This document shows positions 17,144 to 27,951 of a DNA stretch of 64,000 nucleotides, piece by piece. Both the position numbers and the translations under genes were made by a program. The stretch comes from Paraburkholderia tagetis (GTDB lineage: Bacteria > Pseudomonadota > Gammaproteobacteria > Burkholderiales > Burkholderiaceae): the NCBI RefSeq assembly GCF_022213065.1, contig NZ_JAKLJA010000021.1, positions 1 through 64,000 of the forward strand, read 5' to 3'. Numbering within the stretch: position 1 is the stretch's first letter; each line of letters starts with the position of its first letter. Below the pieces are notes generated by a model, which worked only from the letters and a program-made list of their open reading frames with translations, did no database searches and was not told the origin of the DNA.

Positions 17144-18217
17144 TCAATGAGCGTCTCGCCCGCGCGCAGCGGACGCGACTTCGACCGGCGGCGATTGATG
17201 CTCGCGCACGATCGTTTCGGGCGCCTTGTCGCGACGCAGCCCGACAAACGACGCCTGGCGCACCACACCTGCGCTGGTCCACGTCTTGAAGCGCACTTCG
17301 GCGACCAGTTCGGGACGCACCCAATGCACCGCCGCGCGCCGCTCCGCAGCAGGCAGCGCGGCGAACGGCGTAGCTTTGCGCGAGCGCGCCTGCAATTCGC
17401 GCGCAAGCGATGTGAGCAGCCTGGCGTCGAAACCGGTGCCGACGCGTCCTGCGTAACGCAACGCGCCGTCTTCATAGACGCCGATGAGAAGCGCGCCGAA
17501 TCCCACGCGGCTGCCGGATGGTTCCGTATAGCCGCCGATCACGAACTCCTGGCGGCGCGCGCAACGCAGCTTGAGCCACGCGGCGCTGCGCGTGGACGTG
17601 TAGGCGCTATCACGCTGTTTCGCGATGAGCCCTTCGAGATTGGCCTCGCATGCGGCTTGCAGGAGCGCCTGCGGATCGCCCTCGAAAGCCTCGGAAAAGC
17701 GCAGTGCTGTTTGCGACTTGTCTTGCAGCAACGCGGCCAGCTTCGCGCGGCGTGCTTCGAGCGGCACTTTGCGCAGATCCATGCCGTCCAGCCAGGGGAT
17801 GTCGAAAAGCCAGAATGTGATGGCCTCCGCGCGGCCCACATCGAATGCGTTCTGCAAAGCCTGAAAATCGGGCACGCCCTGGTCGTCGAGCACCGCCGCC
17901 TCGCCATCGAGCCACGCCGATTGAAGATCGAGCGCGCGCAGCGCTTCGACCTGTTTCGGAAACTTCGCGGTCCAGTCGAGACCACCGCGCGTGAAGATCC
18001 GCACGTTCGCCTTGTGCTGCGCGCGCTGGTCGACGCGCGCGAGAACGCGATAGCCGTCGAATTTCACTTCATAGATCCAGTCATCACCCTTCGGCGGTGT
18101 GTCGGCGGGCGTCGCAAGCTCGGGCGCGAGCGCCGCCGGCAGCGCGGAGCGCACCGCGCCGTCCAGCGGGCTCGCAGCTTCGCGGTGCGCGCGTGCCTTG
18201 CCGGTCGTGCGCAACAT
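17144..18217 (-). CDS. ATP-dependent DNA ligase, stand-alone LigD ligase module
   Basis: This is a 357-residue nick-sealing enzyme of the LigD ligase type. The adenylation motif KxDG appears as EVKFDGYR near residue 50. Later nucleotidyltransferase motifs follow (DGEAAVLD, EGLIAKQRDSAYTSTRSAAWLKLR), then an OB-fold domain (about 225-340: GGYTEPSGSRVGFGALLIG). In many proteobacteria this module is fused to phosphoesterase and polymerase domains; here those are in a separate gene at 19545-21164. The ATG at 18217 follows ggggga. It would act in non-homologous end joining with Ku, but no Ku gene is in the window. Confidence 0.88.
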   Translation of the reverse strand: MLRTTGKARAHREAASPLDGAVRSALPAALAPELATPADTPPKGDDWIYEVKFDGYRVLARVDQRAQHKANVRIFTRGGLDWTAKFPKQVEALRALDLQSAWLDGEAAVLDDQGVPDFQALQNAFDVGRAEAITFWLFDIPWLDGMDLRKVPLEARRAKLAALLQDKSQTALRFSEAFEGDPQALLQAACEANLEGLIAKQRDSAYTSTRSAAWLKLRCARRQEFVIGGYTEPSGSRVGFGALLIGVYEDGALRYAGRVGTGFDARLLTSLARELQARSRKATPFAALPAAERRAAVHWVRPELVAEVRFKTWTSAGVVRQASFVGLRRDKAPETIVREHQSPPVEVASAARGRDAH

Positions 18218-18447
18218 AATCGAATCCCCCCACGAATTTGGCGTTCTCCGATCGATACGCAATCGAGGTGCCCAACCGCCTCGCGTCCGCACGGGTGGCA
18301 AACGATCGAGAAAATCACATCGGAAACGGTAGCGAAGCAAGTAAATTCTTGCTTTTCGCTCTGCTCACGCTGAAAGCGCATCTTTGGTTCTATGCTTTTA
18401 TGCTGAATACCTATCGCGGCATGTCGCCGTATTTGGAGCAGATCAGC

Positions 18448-19269
18448 GTGTCCTCCCCAAACCCGATGTCGATCGCCCAAGACAAGATCGCGTTCGACTC
18501 TGCGCGCATCGCATTCGATAAGGCGAACCATGATCTGCAGCGCTTAAAGAATGATCCGGAAACCTCTCTTGCCAGGCTCTCGAAAGCGCAGCGCGATTAC
18601 GACTTGTCGCGAGTGCAATGGCTGCGCTGTCAATGGCAATTGCGCGCCAATGCGGCCCATGCGCTAAAAACTCCCCCACGTACCGGCCCAATCGCCATCG
18701 TCGGACAGAACCAGGCTGTTCGGGAATCGCTTGCCGTTCTGCTCGGCGTAAAAGGGTACGGGCGGCCAAAGGCGCTAGGCTTCGACTGTTGGCAACGAGT
18801 TTGGCTCGACACGTCCCTGAAACTGGTGTTGCTCGACGTTCCCGAACATTCGGTTACCACGTCGTTATGGTTCGTGGACGGTTTTGAAGACGCCGTCGAG
18901 AAGCCGCATATCATCGCGCTGGTGAAATCCAGGCACGCCGGCAGCTTTGCGGGCAAGATCGATGCCGTGGTTGCCAAGCCGTTTGCGCTCGACGAACTGC
19001 TTCAGGCAATAGACGCAATAGATGAGAAGACCAACGCTGGCGAGAGCATCGCGATTAACCGGGCGATCAACGGTGCGATCAACGGTGCAATCAACAGTGC
19101 GATTAGCAGCGCGATTCACGGCGTGATTCACGGCGTGATTCACGACGTGATTCACGGCGCGATTACCCGTGCGAACAACGGCGCGATTAGCGGTGAGCAA
19201 GTTGCAGCGTTCCCGTCCATCGCGGTGCATCGCCATCGAGGTACACGGTCCCGTCCGGCGGCTGGTTGA
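18448..19269 (+). CDS. Receiver-like protein with C-terminal 12-bp-repeat tail, between the split LigD genes
   Basis: This protein of about 273 residues has a helical N-terminal part (DKIAFDSARIAFDKANHDL), a response-regulator-like domain (about 80-195) and a repetitive tail. The domain shows an Asp at the end of a predicted beta strand (LKLVLLDVPE) and the conserved Lys-Pro (AVVAKPFALDELLQAI), but the acidic pair of true receivers is not obvious. The tail repeats AINGAINSAI and IHGVIHGVIHDVI and is translated from twelve 12-bp units. The GTG at 18448, with ggag nine bases upstream, is my start choice; in-frame ATGs at 18400, 18421 and 18466 lack a good site. There is no output domain. Confidence 0.55.
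   Translation: MSSPNPMSIAQDKIAFDSARIAFDKANHDLQRLKNDPETSLARLSKAQRDYDLSRVQWLRCQWQLRANAAHALKTPPRTGPIAIVGQNQAVRESLAVLLGVKGYGRPKALGFDCWQRVWLDTSLKLVLLDVPEHSVTTSLWFVDGFEDAVEKPHIIALVKSRHAGSFAGKIDAVVAKPFALDELLQAIDAIDEKTNAGESIAINRAINGAINGAINSAISSAIHGVIHGVIHDVIHGAITRANNGAISGEQVAAFPSIAVHRHRGTRSRPAAG
19051..19194. repeat. Tandem array of twelve 12-bp units inside the receiver-like gene
   Basis: Twelve imperfect copies of a 12-bp unit (types gcgatcaacggt and gtgattcacggc) run from 19051 to 19194. Because the unit is four codons long, the frame stays open on both strands. The last unit contains the TAA stop of the convergent minus-strand gene at 19187. Confidence 0.9.
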
Positions 19270-19522
19270 AATGGTTATCGCGCGTCGCCTGGCCAATCGC
19301 GTCTCGCACCACATCGGCGTGATTGATATAGTGCTTCGCGAACGCGACGTAGCGAGGAACGTCGAACGCAATCCTCACCGACTTTATCCCATCGACTCGG
19401 GAAATCACGACAACGGGCAGCGCAAGCGTTCCGACGAACATGGCGCGATGCTCCGCCACGCCATCTTCGAGCCCAATCGGGAAGAAGGTGAATTCGACGG
19501 AATCGAGGCTCAATGTGTCCAC
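19187..19522 (-). CDS. Small protein of unknown function downstream of LigD polymerase gene
   Basis: This 111-residue soluble protein starts VDTLSLDSVEFTFFPIGLED from a GTG at 19522 that follows ggagg at good spacing. It looks folded rather than low-complexity, with alternating beta-type segments (FVGTLALPVVVISRV, GIKSVRIAFDVPRYVAFAK). No family is recognised. It lies 22 bp behind the LigD phosphoesterase-polymerase gene on the same strand, so it is probably in that operon. Its end overlaps the end of the convergent receiver-like gene by 83 bp. Confidence 0.6.
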   Translation of the reverse strand: MDTLSLDSVEFTFFPIGLEDGVAEHRAMFVGTLALPVVVISRVDGIKSVRIAFDVPRYVAFAKHYINHADVVRDAIGQATRDNHFNQPPDGTVYLDGDAPRWTGTLQLAHR

Positions 19523-19544
19523 GATACGTCCTCCACGAAGGTCT

Positions 19545-21164
19545 TCAAGTCGTTTGCAATCGTCGCCGCATCGCTTCGCTGATGCGCTGCCTCGTGCGGC
19601 CGTATCCTTCCCAGGGATCGCCTTCCATTGCATCCAGTCGTTCGTGCAGGTTCGCGATATTCCATTGAGCGCTTGACGTCGTGGCGTCGAGTTCGTCCCA
19701 GCTAACCGGCACCGAAACGGGAAGCCCGGGCCGCGCCCTCGGCGCATACGCGGCTATCGAGCTCGCGCCTCTGGCGTTGCGCAGATAGTCGAGAAAGATG
19801 CGTCCCTTGCGATTGGGCGCTCCCATCTTCGCGCTGAAGCGCTCGGGCATCCGCGCGGCCATGTAGTCCGTCACCGCATGGGCGAACTCCAGCGTCTCGT
19901 CCCACAGCGCGTGTCGCGCGAGCGGCACGACCACATGCAGCCCCTTGCCGCCGGTCGTTTTGCACCATGCGCGCAAACCCAGCTCATCGAGCAGGTCGCG
20001 CGTCATACGCGCCGCCTCCACTACGCGACGCCATTCGAGCGCAGGGTCCGGGTCGAGATCGAATACGATCCGGTCGGGCTTCTCGATGCTCGTCGCCTGC
20101 GCATTCCACGTATGCAGATCGATCGCATCCATCTGCGCCGCGTCCACGAGGGCCGCGACGGATTCGAAGGTCAGCAGCGCGGCATGTCCAGGATCGAGGT
20201 CGTCATGCCTCACGGCATGGGGAATCTGCGGCGGCTTCGCGTGCCGCTGAAAGAACTGCTCGCCCGCTACGCCCTTGGGCGCGCGGACAAGCGACACCGG
20301 CCGCTTGCCCAGATGCGGCAACAGCATGGGCGCGATCGCCTCGAAGTAGCGCACGAGATCGATCTTGCGCGCGCCGCTTTGCTCGTCGATCACGCGATCG
20401 GGATGGGTGATGCGGGTGCCGGCCACCTCGGCTGATGCGGCCGATGCGGTTTTGTCGCCGGCCTGTTTTCTGGTTTTATCGCCGGCCTTGTTGCCGGCTT
20501 TATCGCCGGTTTTTTCGCGCGTGGCGTGTCTCGTGCGACTCACGGGTGCATCAGCGGAGGCAGACGTGTCGTGCTTTTCGCCATGCTCCGCGCCTCGCTG
20601 GCGCGTGCCCTGCGCCGCATCGCGCGTCGATTCATCGTCGCGCTGCTTGATCAGAAGCCAGCGATCCTGCTTCGCGTCGTCCATGGGGCTGCGCACGAGC
20701 GCCCAGCCGCCGTGGAGCCGGCCGCCGTCGAGCGTGAATTTCAGCTTACCCTGCGCGTACCCTTTGCGCGCCGCACGCAGTCCGCCTTCGGGGCGCCAGG
20801 TGCCGCGGTCCCAGATTTCGACGGTTCCCGCACCGTAGTTGCCTTCGGGAATGCGCCCTTCGAAGTTGCCATACGCGAGCGGATGATCTTCCACATGCAC
20901 CGCGAGCCGCTTGACGGACGGATCGAGGCTCGGCTCCTTGGGCACGGCCCAGGACTTGAGCGCGCCGTCGAGTTCGAGGCGAAAGTCGTAGTGCAGCCGC
21001 CGCGCGTCGTGACGCTGGATCACATAAGAAGCGGCCTCGTCACTGCCGGGGTCACTGCCAGGGTCGCCGCGCCCGCGCGCCTTGCGCGGCGCTGCTTGTG
21101 CGCGCGGCTCCGGCGTGCTTTCGAAGCGGCGCTTCGATTCGTAGACCGCTAGTTTGCGTTTCAT
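19545..21164 (-). CDS. ligD: LigD phosphoesterase-polymerase protein lacking the ligase domain
   Basis: This 539-residue protein has two of the three LigD modules. Residues about 45-180 are the 3'-phosphoesterase domain (YVIQRHDARRLHYDFRLELD, DHPLAYGNFEGRIPEGNYGAG). Residues about 265-535 are the primase-like polymerase (IVFDLDPDP with catalytic Asp residues, and WCKTTGGKGLHVVVPL). Between them is a low-complexity Lys/Asp/Gly linker (TGDKAGNKAGDKTRKQAG). The ligase module is a separate gene 1.3 kb downstream. The ATG at 21164 follows aggagg. It would process and fill DNA ends before ligation. Confidence 0.92.
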   Translation of the reverse strand: MKRKLAVYESKRRFESTPEPRAQAAPRKARGRGDPGSDPGSDEAASYVIQRHDARRLHYDFRLELDGALKSWAVPKEPSLDPSVKRLAVHVEDHPLAYGNFEGRIPEGNYGAGTVEIWDRGTWRPEGGLRAARKGYAQGKLKFTLDGGRLHGGWALVRSPMDDAKQDRWLLIKQRDDESTRDAAQGTRQRGAEHGEKHDTSASADAPVSRTRHATREKTGDKAGNKAGDKTRKQAGDKTASAASAEVAGTRITHPDRVIDEQSGARKIDLVRYFEAIAPMLLPHLGKRPVSLVRAPKGVAGEQFFQRHAKPPQIPHAVRHDDLDPGHAALLTFESVAALVDAAQMDAIDLHTWNAQATSIEKPDRIVFDLDPDPALEWRRVVEAARMTRDLLDELGLRAWCKTTGGKGLHVVVPLARHALWDETLEFAHAVTDYMAARMPERFSAKMGAPNRKGRIFLDYLRNARGASSIAAYAPRARPGLPVSVPVSWDELDATTSSAQWNIANLHERLDAMEGDPWEGYGRTRQRISEAMRRRLQTT

Positions 21165-21322
21165 CGGTATCCTCCTTCCGATGCGGCATCGCGCAACCGT
21201 GGTGCCTGCCGCCGCAGGCTTGCACGCCGTAGTTCATGACGTAGCAGGCGTACACGTAAGCCATGAAATGGGGCACGCACGGGGGCACGCGTGGCCCGCA
21301 TCCGACGCTGCACGAAACCCAA

Positions 21323-21901
21323 TCAGATTCGCAGCGGTTCGACGGTGCGCGTCGGATCGAAGTCGGCCCATTGCCCATGTTGCCAGCGCCCGTTGGCGCG
21401 CTCGATCTCCACGCCGCCCGCCTCCGCCAGCACGTGCGCCGCTTCCTGCTGCGTCTCGGGGCTCACATGGACCGCCACGAGCACGCCTGATTCGCGTGCC
21501 TTCGGCGTGCCGTCCGGATCATGTCCAATGTCGGGCGCGCGCCCCTTGCCGCCGCCGCGCGTCTGCCAGAGCGCGCCCAGCAGCGTGCCGACATAGGCGC
21601 CCACGCCAGCGCTCACCGCCAGCACGAGAAGCGAGCGCAGAACGAGCAGCGAAAACACGGTCGCAAACACGAGGCCCACGACCGCCCCCACCGCCGCGCC
21701 CGCCCCCGCGCCAAGCGACGCCCAGCGCGACTGCGGATCGGCATAGCGGTCGCCGCCCACGGGAAAGCGGGCGTGCTGGCCACCCGGGTTCACGAAGAAA
21801 AGCGACAGGTCTTCATCCGTGAAGCCATGGTTGTGGAGCCTGTCGATAGCCGTTTCGGCGTTATCGAACGTCGTGAAACGGCTCGCAACGATCAGAGACA
21901 T
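21323..21901 (-). CDS. Membrane-associated protein with glycine-zipper hairpin, unknown function
   Basis: This 192-residue protein begins with a ferredoxin-like N-terminal part (VASRFTTFDNAETAIDRLHNHGF), followed by two Gly/Ala-rich hydrophobic segments (residues about 63-110, SLGAGAGAAVGAVVGLVF and VSAGVGAYVGTLLGAL) of glycine-zipper type. A second small domain (GVLVAVHVSPETQQEAAHVL) closes the protein. This layout resembles general-stress proteins with a DUF1269-like membrane hairpin. The ATG at 21901 follows gggagg. Neighbours on both sides are small stress-type genes. Confidence 0.7.
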   Translation of the reverse strand: MSLIVASRFTTFDNAETAIDRLHNHGFTDEDLSLFFVNPGGQHARFPVGGDRYADPQSRWASLGAGAGAAVGAVVGLVFATVFSLLVLRSLLVLAVSAGVGAYVGTLLGALWQTRGGGKGRAPDIGHDPDGTPKARESGVLVAVHVSPETQQEAAHVLAEAGGVEIERANGRWQHGQWADFDPTRTVEPLRI

Positions 21902-21954
21902 GACAAACCTCCCTCAACTTCCTCGAACGCTTCAATCACATCGCCCACCCGTTC

Positions 21955-22230
21955 TCAGGCCCCTTGCACGCGAAAGTAGCCGCTGTGCAGCACCACGGCC
22001 CCGTCCGTCTGCTCGATCGCCTGCGTGCAAACCGCGTGGATGCGCGCAAGCCCGCGCGCGAACGCTTCGCGTAGCGATCCTTCGAGCGCCGAGGCCGCGC
22101 CGAAATGATCTTCCAGCGCCTCGGCGGTGATGCAACAGTCGAGCGGCTTGCCGTCCACGACGGCTACGAAGTGCATCTGCAGATTCGTACCATCGAACTC
22201 CGGTGGGTCGCTCTGGTATCGAATATCCAT
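21955..22230 (-). CDS. DUF1488 family protein
   Basis: This 91-residue protein matches the DUF1488 pattern: an N-terminal strand region (MDIRYQSDPPEFDGTNLQMHFVAVVDGKPLDC), a helix around ALEDHFGA, and a C-terminal helix with FARGLARIHAVC. The family is widespread in Burkholderia and has no established function. The start at 22230 follows aaggat. The gene lies 53 bp upstream of the glycine-zipper gene and may be co-transcribed with it. Confidence 0.75.
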   Translation of the reverse strand: MDIRYQSDPPEFDGTNLQMHFVAVVDGKPLDCCITAEALEDHFGAASALEGSLREAFARGLARIHAVCTQAIEQTDGAVVLHSGYFRVQGA

Positions 22231-22305
22231 TTCGATATCCTTATCGATGACTCACAATAACCCGTGGTAATCCGTGGCAACCGGTATAACCTGCTCACGC
22301 CCGCG

Positions 22306-22854
22306 CTACGCCGCCGTGGACGAGAGGCAGGCGATCAGTTCCGCGTTGAACGCCGGCAGGTCGTCGGGCTTGCGGCTCGTGACGAGATGCCCGTCGCGCA
22401 CCACGCGCGAGTCCACCCAGGTGCCGCCCGCGTTGCGAATATCGTCCTGCAGCGACGGCCAGCTCGTCATGGTGCGCCCGCTCACGATCCCGGCCGACAC
22501 TGGCAGCCAGCCGCCATGACAGATCGCCCCAATGGGCTTGTGCGCGGCATCGGCGGAGCGCACGAACTCGCGCGCCTCGGGAATCATCCGGATCGCGTCA
22601 CCGTTGATCACGCCGCCCGGCAGCACGACGCCATCGTAGTCATCGGCCTTCGCTTGCGCGAACGTGCGATCCACTTTCACGCGGTTGCCTTTGTCCACGT
22701 GGCGAAAGCCCTGGATCTCGCCGCCTTTCTGCGAAATCACCTCGACGTCGGCGCCAGCCTCGGTAAGCGCGCGCAACGGACCGGTCAATTCGGATTCCTC
22801 AAATCCATCCACAGCGAGAATTGCTACCTTGCAGCGCTTCAATTCACTAGCCAT
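22306..22854 (-). CDS. DJ-1/PfpI family protein (YhbO/YraA type)
   Basis: This is a 182-residue class I glutamine-amidotransferase-like protein with the DJ-1/PfpI fold. The nucleophilic Cys is in GAICHGGWLP near residue 113, and the acidic partner is in VDGFEESELTGPL near residue 20. Relatives are stress proteins reported as deglycases or proteases. The ATG at 22854 follows ggaga; a longer frame to 22881 is less likely. It is divergent from the transketolase gene, with 242 bp between. Confidence 0.88.
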   Translation of the reverse strand: MASELKRCKVAILAVDGFEESELTGPLRALTEAGADVEVISQKGGEIQGFRHVDKGNRVKVDRTFAQAKADDYDGVVLPGGVINGDAIRMIPEAREFVRSADAAHKPIGAICHGGWLPVSAGIVSGRTMTSWPSLQDDIRNAGGTWVDSRVVRDGHLVTSRKPDDLPAFNAELIACLSSTAA

Positions 22855-23096
22855 TACTGTTCTCCATGAGTGGGTCCACATCGCTCCATTTCATCCACGC
22901 CTGCGACTGCCAGCGCGAGCCTGCTATTAGCGTGAACAGGCCCTACCTGCTCACCTGCGCAACCCTTGTGCCTCCGTCCCCACGGCAAGGCACCGCATTT
23001 GCGCAATGCTCGTCTGCTGGCCCGCCGGCCCATCTGAGCCGGAACCCGGACCGTGTGCTCTTGTGTGCTCTTGTTGCTCTTGCCAGGGAGACTTTC

Positions 23097-25238
<2,142 letters not shown>

Positions 25239-25257
25239 AATGCGGAGCGATCGATGC

Positions 25258-25920
25258 TCAGAAGTCCGAACCGCCCGCGTGCCCGTACATGATGATCGTG
25301 ATGAAACGAATCGGCAGCTTGATCAGGCGCTCCGGCCCATGCGGCACCGATCCGCGAAACGTGAAGGCGTCGCCTGGCTGCAGCAGGTAGCTGCGATTGC
25401 CGTGCCGGTACTCCATCTTGCCCTGCAGCATGTAGATGAATTCCGTGCCCGGATGCTCGAACGTCGGGAAGATCTCGGACTCGTCGTCCATCGTGATGAG
25501 GAACGGCTCGAACAGCTTGGCCGGCCCCTGGTCGTAGGCCAGCAGATGATAGGTATGCCCCTTGGTCGTGCCGCGCCGGACCACCTCCATGCCCTTGCCC
25601 GCCTTCACATGCTGCGCGGTGCCTTCCTGTCCTTCGAAATTGCGGAACAACGTGGACATCGAGATACCCAGCGCACGAGCGATGCTCACCATCGACTCGA
25701 GGCTCGTTGACACCTGGCCGTTCTCGATCTTCGACACCATGCTGCGCGAGAGCCCGCTCTGCTCCGAGAGCTCGGCAATCGTGAGCCCCTGATTCGTGCG
25801 GTTTTCGCGCACGACCTTGCCAATGAAATGTTCAATCGACATCGAGTGATCGGGCGCCTCCCCTGCGGCCGGTGGCGCTTCTCCCTCGGCCCGCTCAACC
25901 TGCTCAACCCGCTTCGTCAT
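25258..25920 (-). CDS. XRE-family regulator with cupin domain
   Basis: This 220-residue DNA-binding protein has a helix-turn-helix at about residues 33-90 (IAELSEQSGLSRSMVSKIENGQVSTSL) and a cupin sensor domain at about 140-215 (HPGTEFIYMLQGKMEYRHG, LLQPGDAFTFRGSVPHGPE). Such regulators often respond to amino acids, polyamines or amines. The ATG at 25920 is followed 17 bp later by the stop of the upstream PAS gene, so the two genes overlap and are probably one transcript. Confidence 0.87.
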   Translation of the reverse strand: MTKRVEQVERAEGEAPPAAGEAPDHSMSIEHFIGKVVRENRTNQGLTIAELSEQSGLSRSMVSKIENGQVSTSLESMVSIARALGISMSTLFRNFEGQEGTAQHVKAGKGMEVVRRGTTKGHTYHLLAYDQGPAKLFEPFLITMDDESEIFPTFEHPGTEFIYMLQGKMEYRHGNRSYLLQPGDAFTFRGSVPHGPERLIKLPIRFITIIMYGHAGGSDF

Positions 25921-27826
25921 TTGCCTGTTCCTGTTGGTTTGGCGTGCCCGGCGTGCGGCCGTTACCCGTGGCTTCGCCCGCCGCGAGCGCGGTGTCGATC
26001 ATGTCGAGCGCGTTCGGGAATTCGCTCTGCGCGAGCGCCCAGCCCACCTGCGCCGTAACACGGAATTCGTGCCCCTCGACACGCAGTGGCCGGCCCACCA
26101 TCGCGCGCAAACTTTCGGCGAGAATCTCCACCGCCGCCGTGCTGTTCTCCGGCGCGAGCGCCGCCACCTGCCCCGCGCACTCGCACCAGTCGAGCGCCGG
26201 CGCCGAGAAGTCGGTGAGCATGATCGCAAAATCCTGCTTGTCGAGCAATGTCGCGCCATTGAGGTCGCTCTGGATCGCCTGCAAGCGCCGGCCCAGTTGC
26301 ACCAGCACGCGATCCGCATACTCCGGGCCGAAACGTCCGGTCACCTCGTCGAAGTCGATCACATGAACGGCGAACACCGCGCACGGCTGCGCATTGCGGC
26401 GCGCGCACGCCAGGGCAAAACTCAGCCGGTCCATGAACATGGCCGAATTGGTGAGGCCCGTCGAACGGTCGAACACCAGGCGGCGGCGCGCGCTCTCTTC
26501 GGCAAGCTGGCGCCGCGTCACTTCGATGATGAAGCCTTCGAGACCCAGCAACTCGTTGCGCGCCGAGAAAATACCGCGCCCCTGGTCCCATACCCACTTG
26601 GTCTGCCCCGAGCGGTCGACGATACGGTAGGTGACCTCATAAGGCTCGCCCACCGCCACGCGCGCCTGAATTTCATTCCAGACGAACTCACGGTCCTCGG
26701 GATGAATGAGCGAAACGAACTTCATGAGCGATTCGTCGAGCAACTCGTTGGCTTCATAGCCGGTCAACTCGAAGCAGCCCTCGCTCACGAACTCCATCGA
26801 CCAGAGACGATTGTTCTGTCCGCGATAGATCATCGCGCGCACGTTCGCGAGCAACATGCGCAGGCTGCGGCGGCTCGCGTGCAGCGCTTCCTCGTTGCGC
26901 CGGCTGTTCGACACGTCGAGCGCGAGACCCACCGCGCCGATCAGGTGTCCTTCCTGATCCGCCACCGCCTGGCAGCGCAGTTCGACATGAAACATGGTTT
27001 CATCGGCGCGGATCATGCGCACGACCGTGATGAGCTCACTGATATGGCCGTCGAGCAGCGTCGTGAGCCGCGCGGTCAGCGTCGCGCGGTCTTCGGGATG
27101 CACGAAGCCGGCAAGCGGCGGAACATCGCCGCCGCCGCCGACGATACGCAGCATGCTGCGCCATGCGGGATTCACGAAGATGACGTTCTGCTCGCGGTCG
27201 ATGCGAAAGAGCGCCTGCGGCAACTGCGCGACCACGTCCTGGCAGTGCTGCTGGATCTGCGCTTCGCTGCGCTGCGCCTCGGCGCTCGCGTAAGGTGCGG
27301 GAAATTGCAGGAGCGTGAGGCGCGAGCCCCGGCCGCGCAGCACGGTCACGGGATGGCGGCGGAACGTGCCATCGCCATACGCGAGGCGTAACGAGCCCGA
27401 GGTGCGCTCGTCATCGACGCCGGTTTGCGTGAGCAGCTTCGTCAACTCCAGCAGCGACTGCGGATGCACCAGATTGCCGAACGGCATGCCAACGATCTCG
27501 TCGACATGATGTTCCCAGCGCGCGTGCTTCAGAAAAGCGCCATTGACGAACACCAGAGCGTCGTTGTCGAGCAGCACCGCGGGCGTGGAGAGATTTTCCG
27601 CGAACGCAGTGAGCTCGGGCGCCGCGGAACTGCGCATGCCGCGCTTCACTGCCCGCTTCGCGCCAAACGTGAAGGCCAGCCCGAGCAGACCGCTTGCCAG
27701 CGCGAGCGCAAAGGCAATGGCGATATACAGCAGCACGTCGACGCCGTGACCCGGACCGAGTCTCGGCAGCACCAGCCCCACGACAAGCACCAGCAGCGTG
27801 GTGGAAAACAGATACACTGTCATCAT
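25904..27826 (-). CDS. Membrane-anchored multi-PAS protein with degenerate GGDEF domain
   Basis: This 640-residue signalling protein has two N-terminal membrane helices (about 5-50), then three PAS domains (near 80-170, 190-310 and 320-440). It ends in a GGDEF-fold domain (about 470-620, starting FDRSTGLTNSAMFMDRL). The signature loop reads LLDKQDF instead of GGDEF, so diguanylate cyclase activity is unlikely. It may instead bind nucleotide or partners. The ATG pair at 27823/27826 has a gagg site upstream. Its 3' end overlaps the XRE-cupin gene. A divergent histidine kinase gene shares its promoter region, which contains an 11-bp tandem array. Confidence 0.85.
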   Translation of the reverse strand: MMTVYLFSTTLLVLVVGLVLPRLGPGHGVDVLLYIAIAFALALASGLLGLAFTFGAKRAVKRGMRSSAAPELTAFAENLSTPAVLLDNDALVFVNGAFLKHARWEHHVDEIVGMPFGNLVHPQSLLELTKLLTQTGVDDERTSGSLRLAYGDGTFRRHPVTVLRGRGSRLTLLQFPAPYASAEAQRSEAQIQQHCQDVVAQLPQALFRIDREQNVIFVNPAWRSMLRIVGGGGDVPPLAGFVHPEDRATLTARLTTLLDGHISELITVVRMIRADETMFHVELRCQAVADQEGHLIGAVGLALDVSNSRRNEEALHASRRSLRMLLANVRAMIYRGQNNRLWSMEFVSEGCFELTGYEANELLDESLMKFVSLIHPEDREFVWNEIQARVAVGEPYEVTYRIVDRSGQTKWVWDQGRGIFSARNELLGLEGFIIEVTRRQLAEESARRRLVFDRSTGLTNSAMFMDRLSFALACARRNAQPCAVFAVHVIDFDEVTGRFGPEYADRVLVQLGRRLQAIQSDLNGATLLDKQDFAIMLTDFSAPALDWCECAGQVAALAPENSTAAVEILAESLRAMVGRPLRVEGHEFRVTAQVGWALAQSEFPNALDMIDTALAAGEATGNGRTPGTPNQQEQANDEAG

Positions 27827-27860
27827 GCATTGGCCTCGCGAATCCGCAATCCGGACGCCG

Positions 27861-27904
27861 CAGTTGCGTTGCAATTGCGTTGCAGTTGCGTTCCAGTTAC
27901 GTTG
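27861..27904. repeat. Four tandem 11-bp units in the divergent promoter of kinase and PAS genes
   Basis: Four head-to-tail copies of an 11-bp unit, consensus cagttgcgttg, fill 27861-27904 with one or two changes each. The period is about one helical turn, so equivalent bases face the same side of the DNA. The array occupies the short space between the PAS/GGDEF start (27826) and the kinase start (27952). Confidence 0.9.
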
Positions 27905-27951
27905 CAAAAAAAGCAGCGCCCATCAGTTCCTTCTTCGCTACTTGTCTCCAG

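Noticed and set aside
19051..19194. 12-bp array considered as a CRISPR or iteron-type replication origin
   Set aside because: Units are contiguous, 12 bp, coding, and imperfect, with no Rep gene or spacers.
18865..19371. 168-codon minus-strand frame through the 12-bp array
   Set aside because: It mirrors the array and lacks a ribosome site. The better-supported minus-strand gene there is 19187-19522 in another frame.
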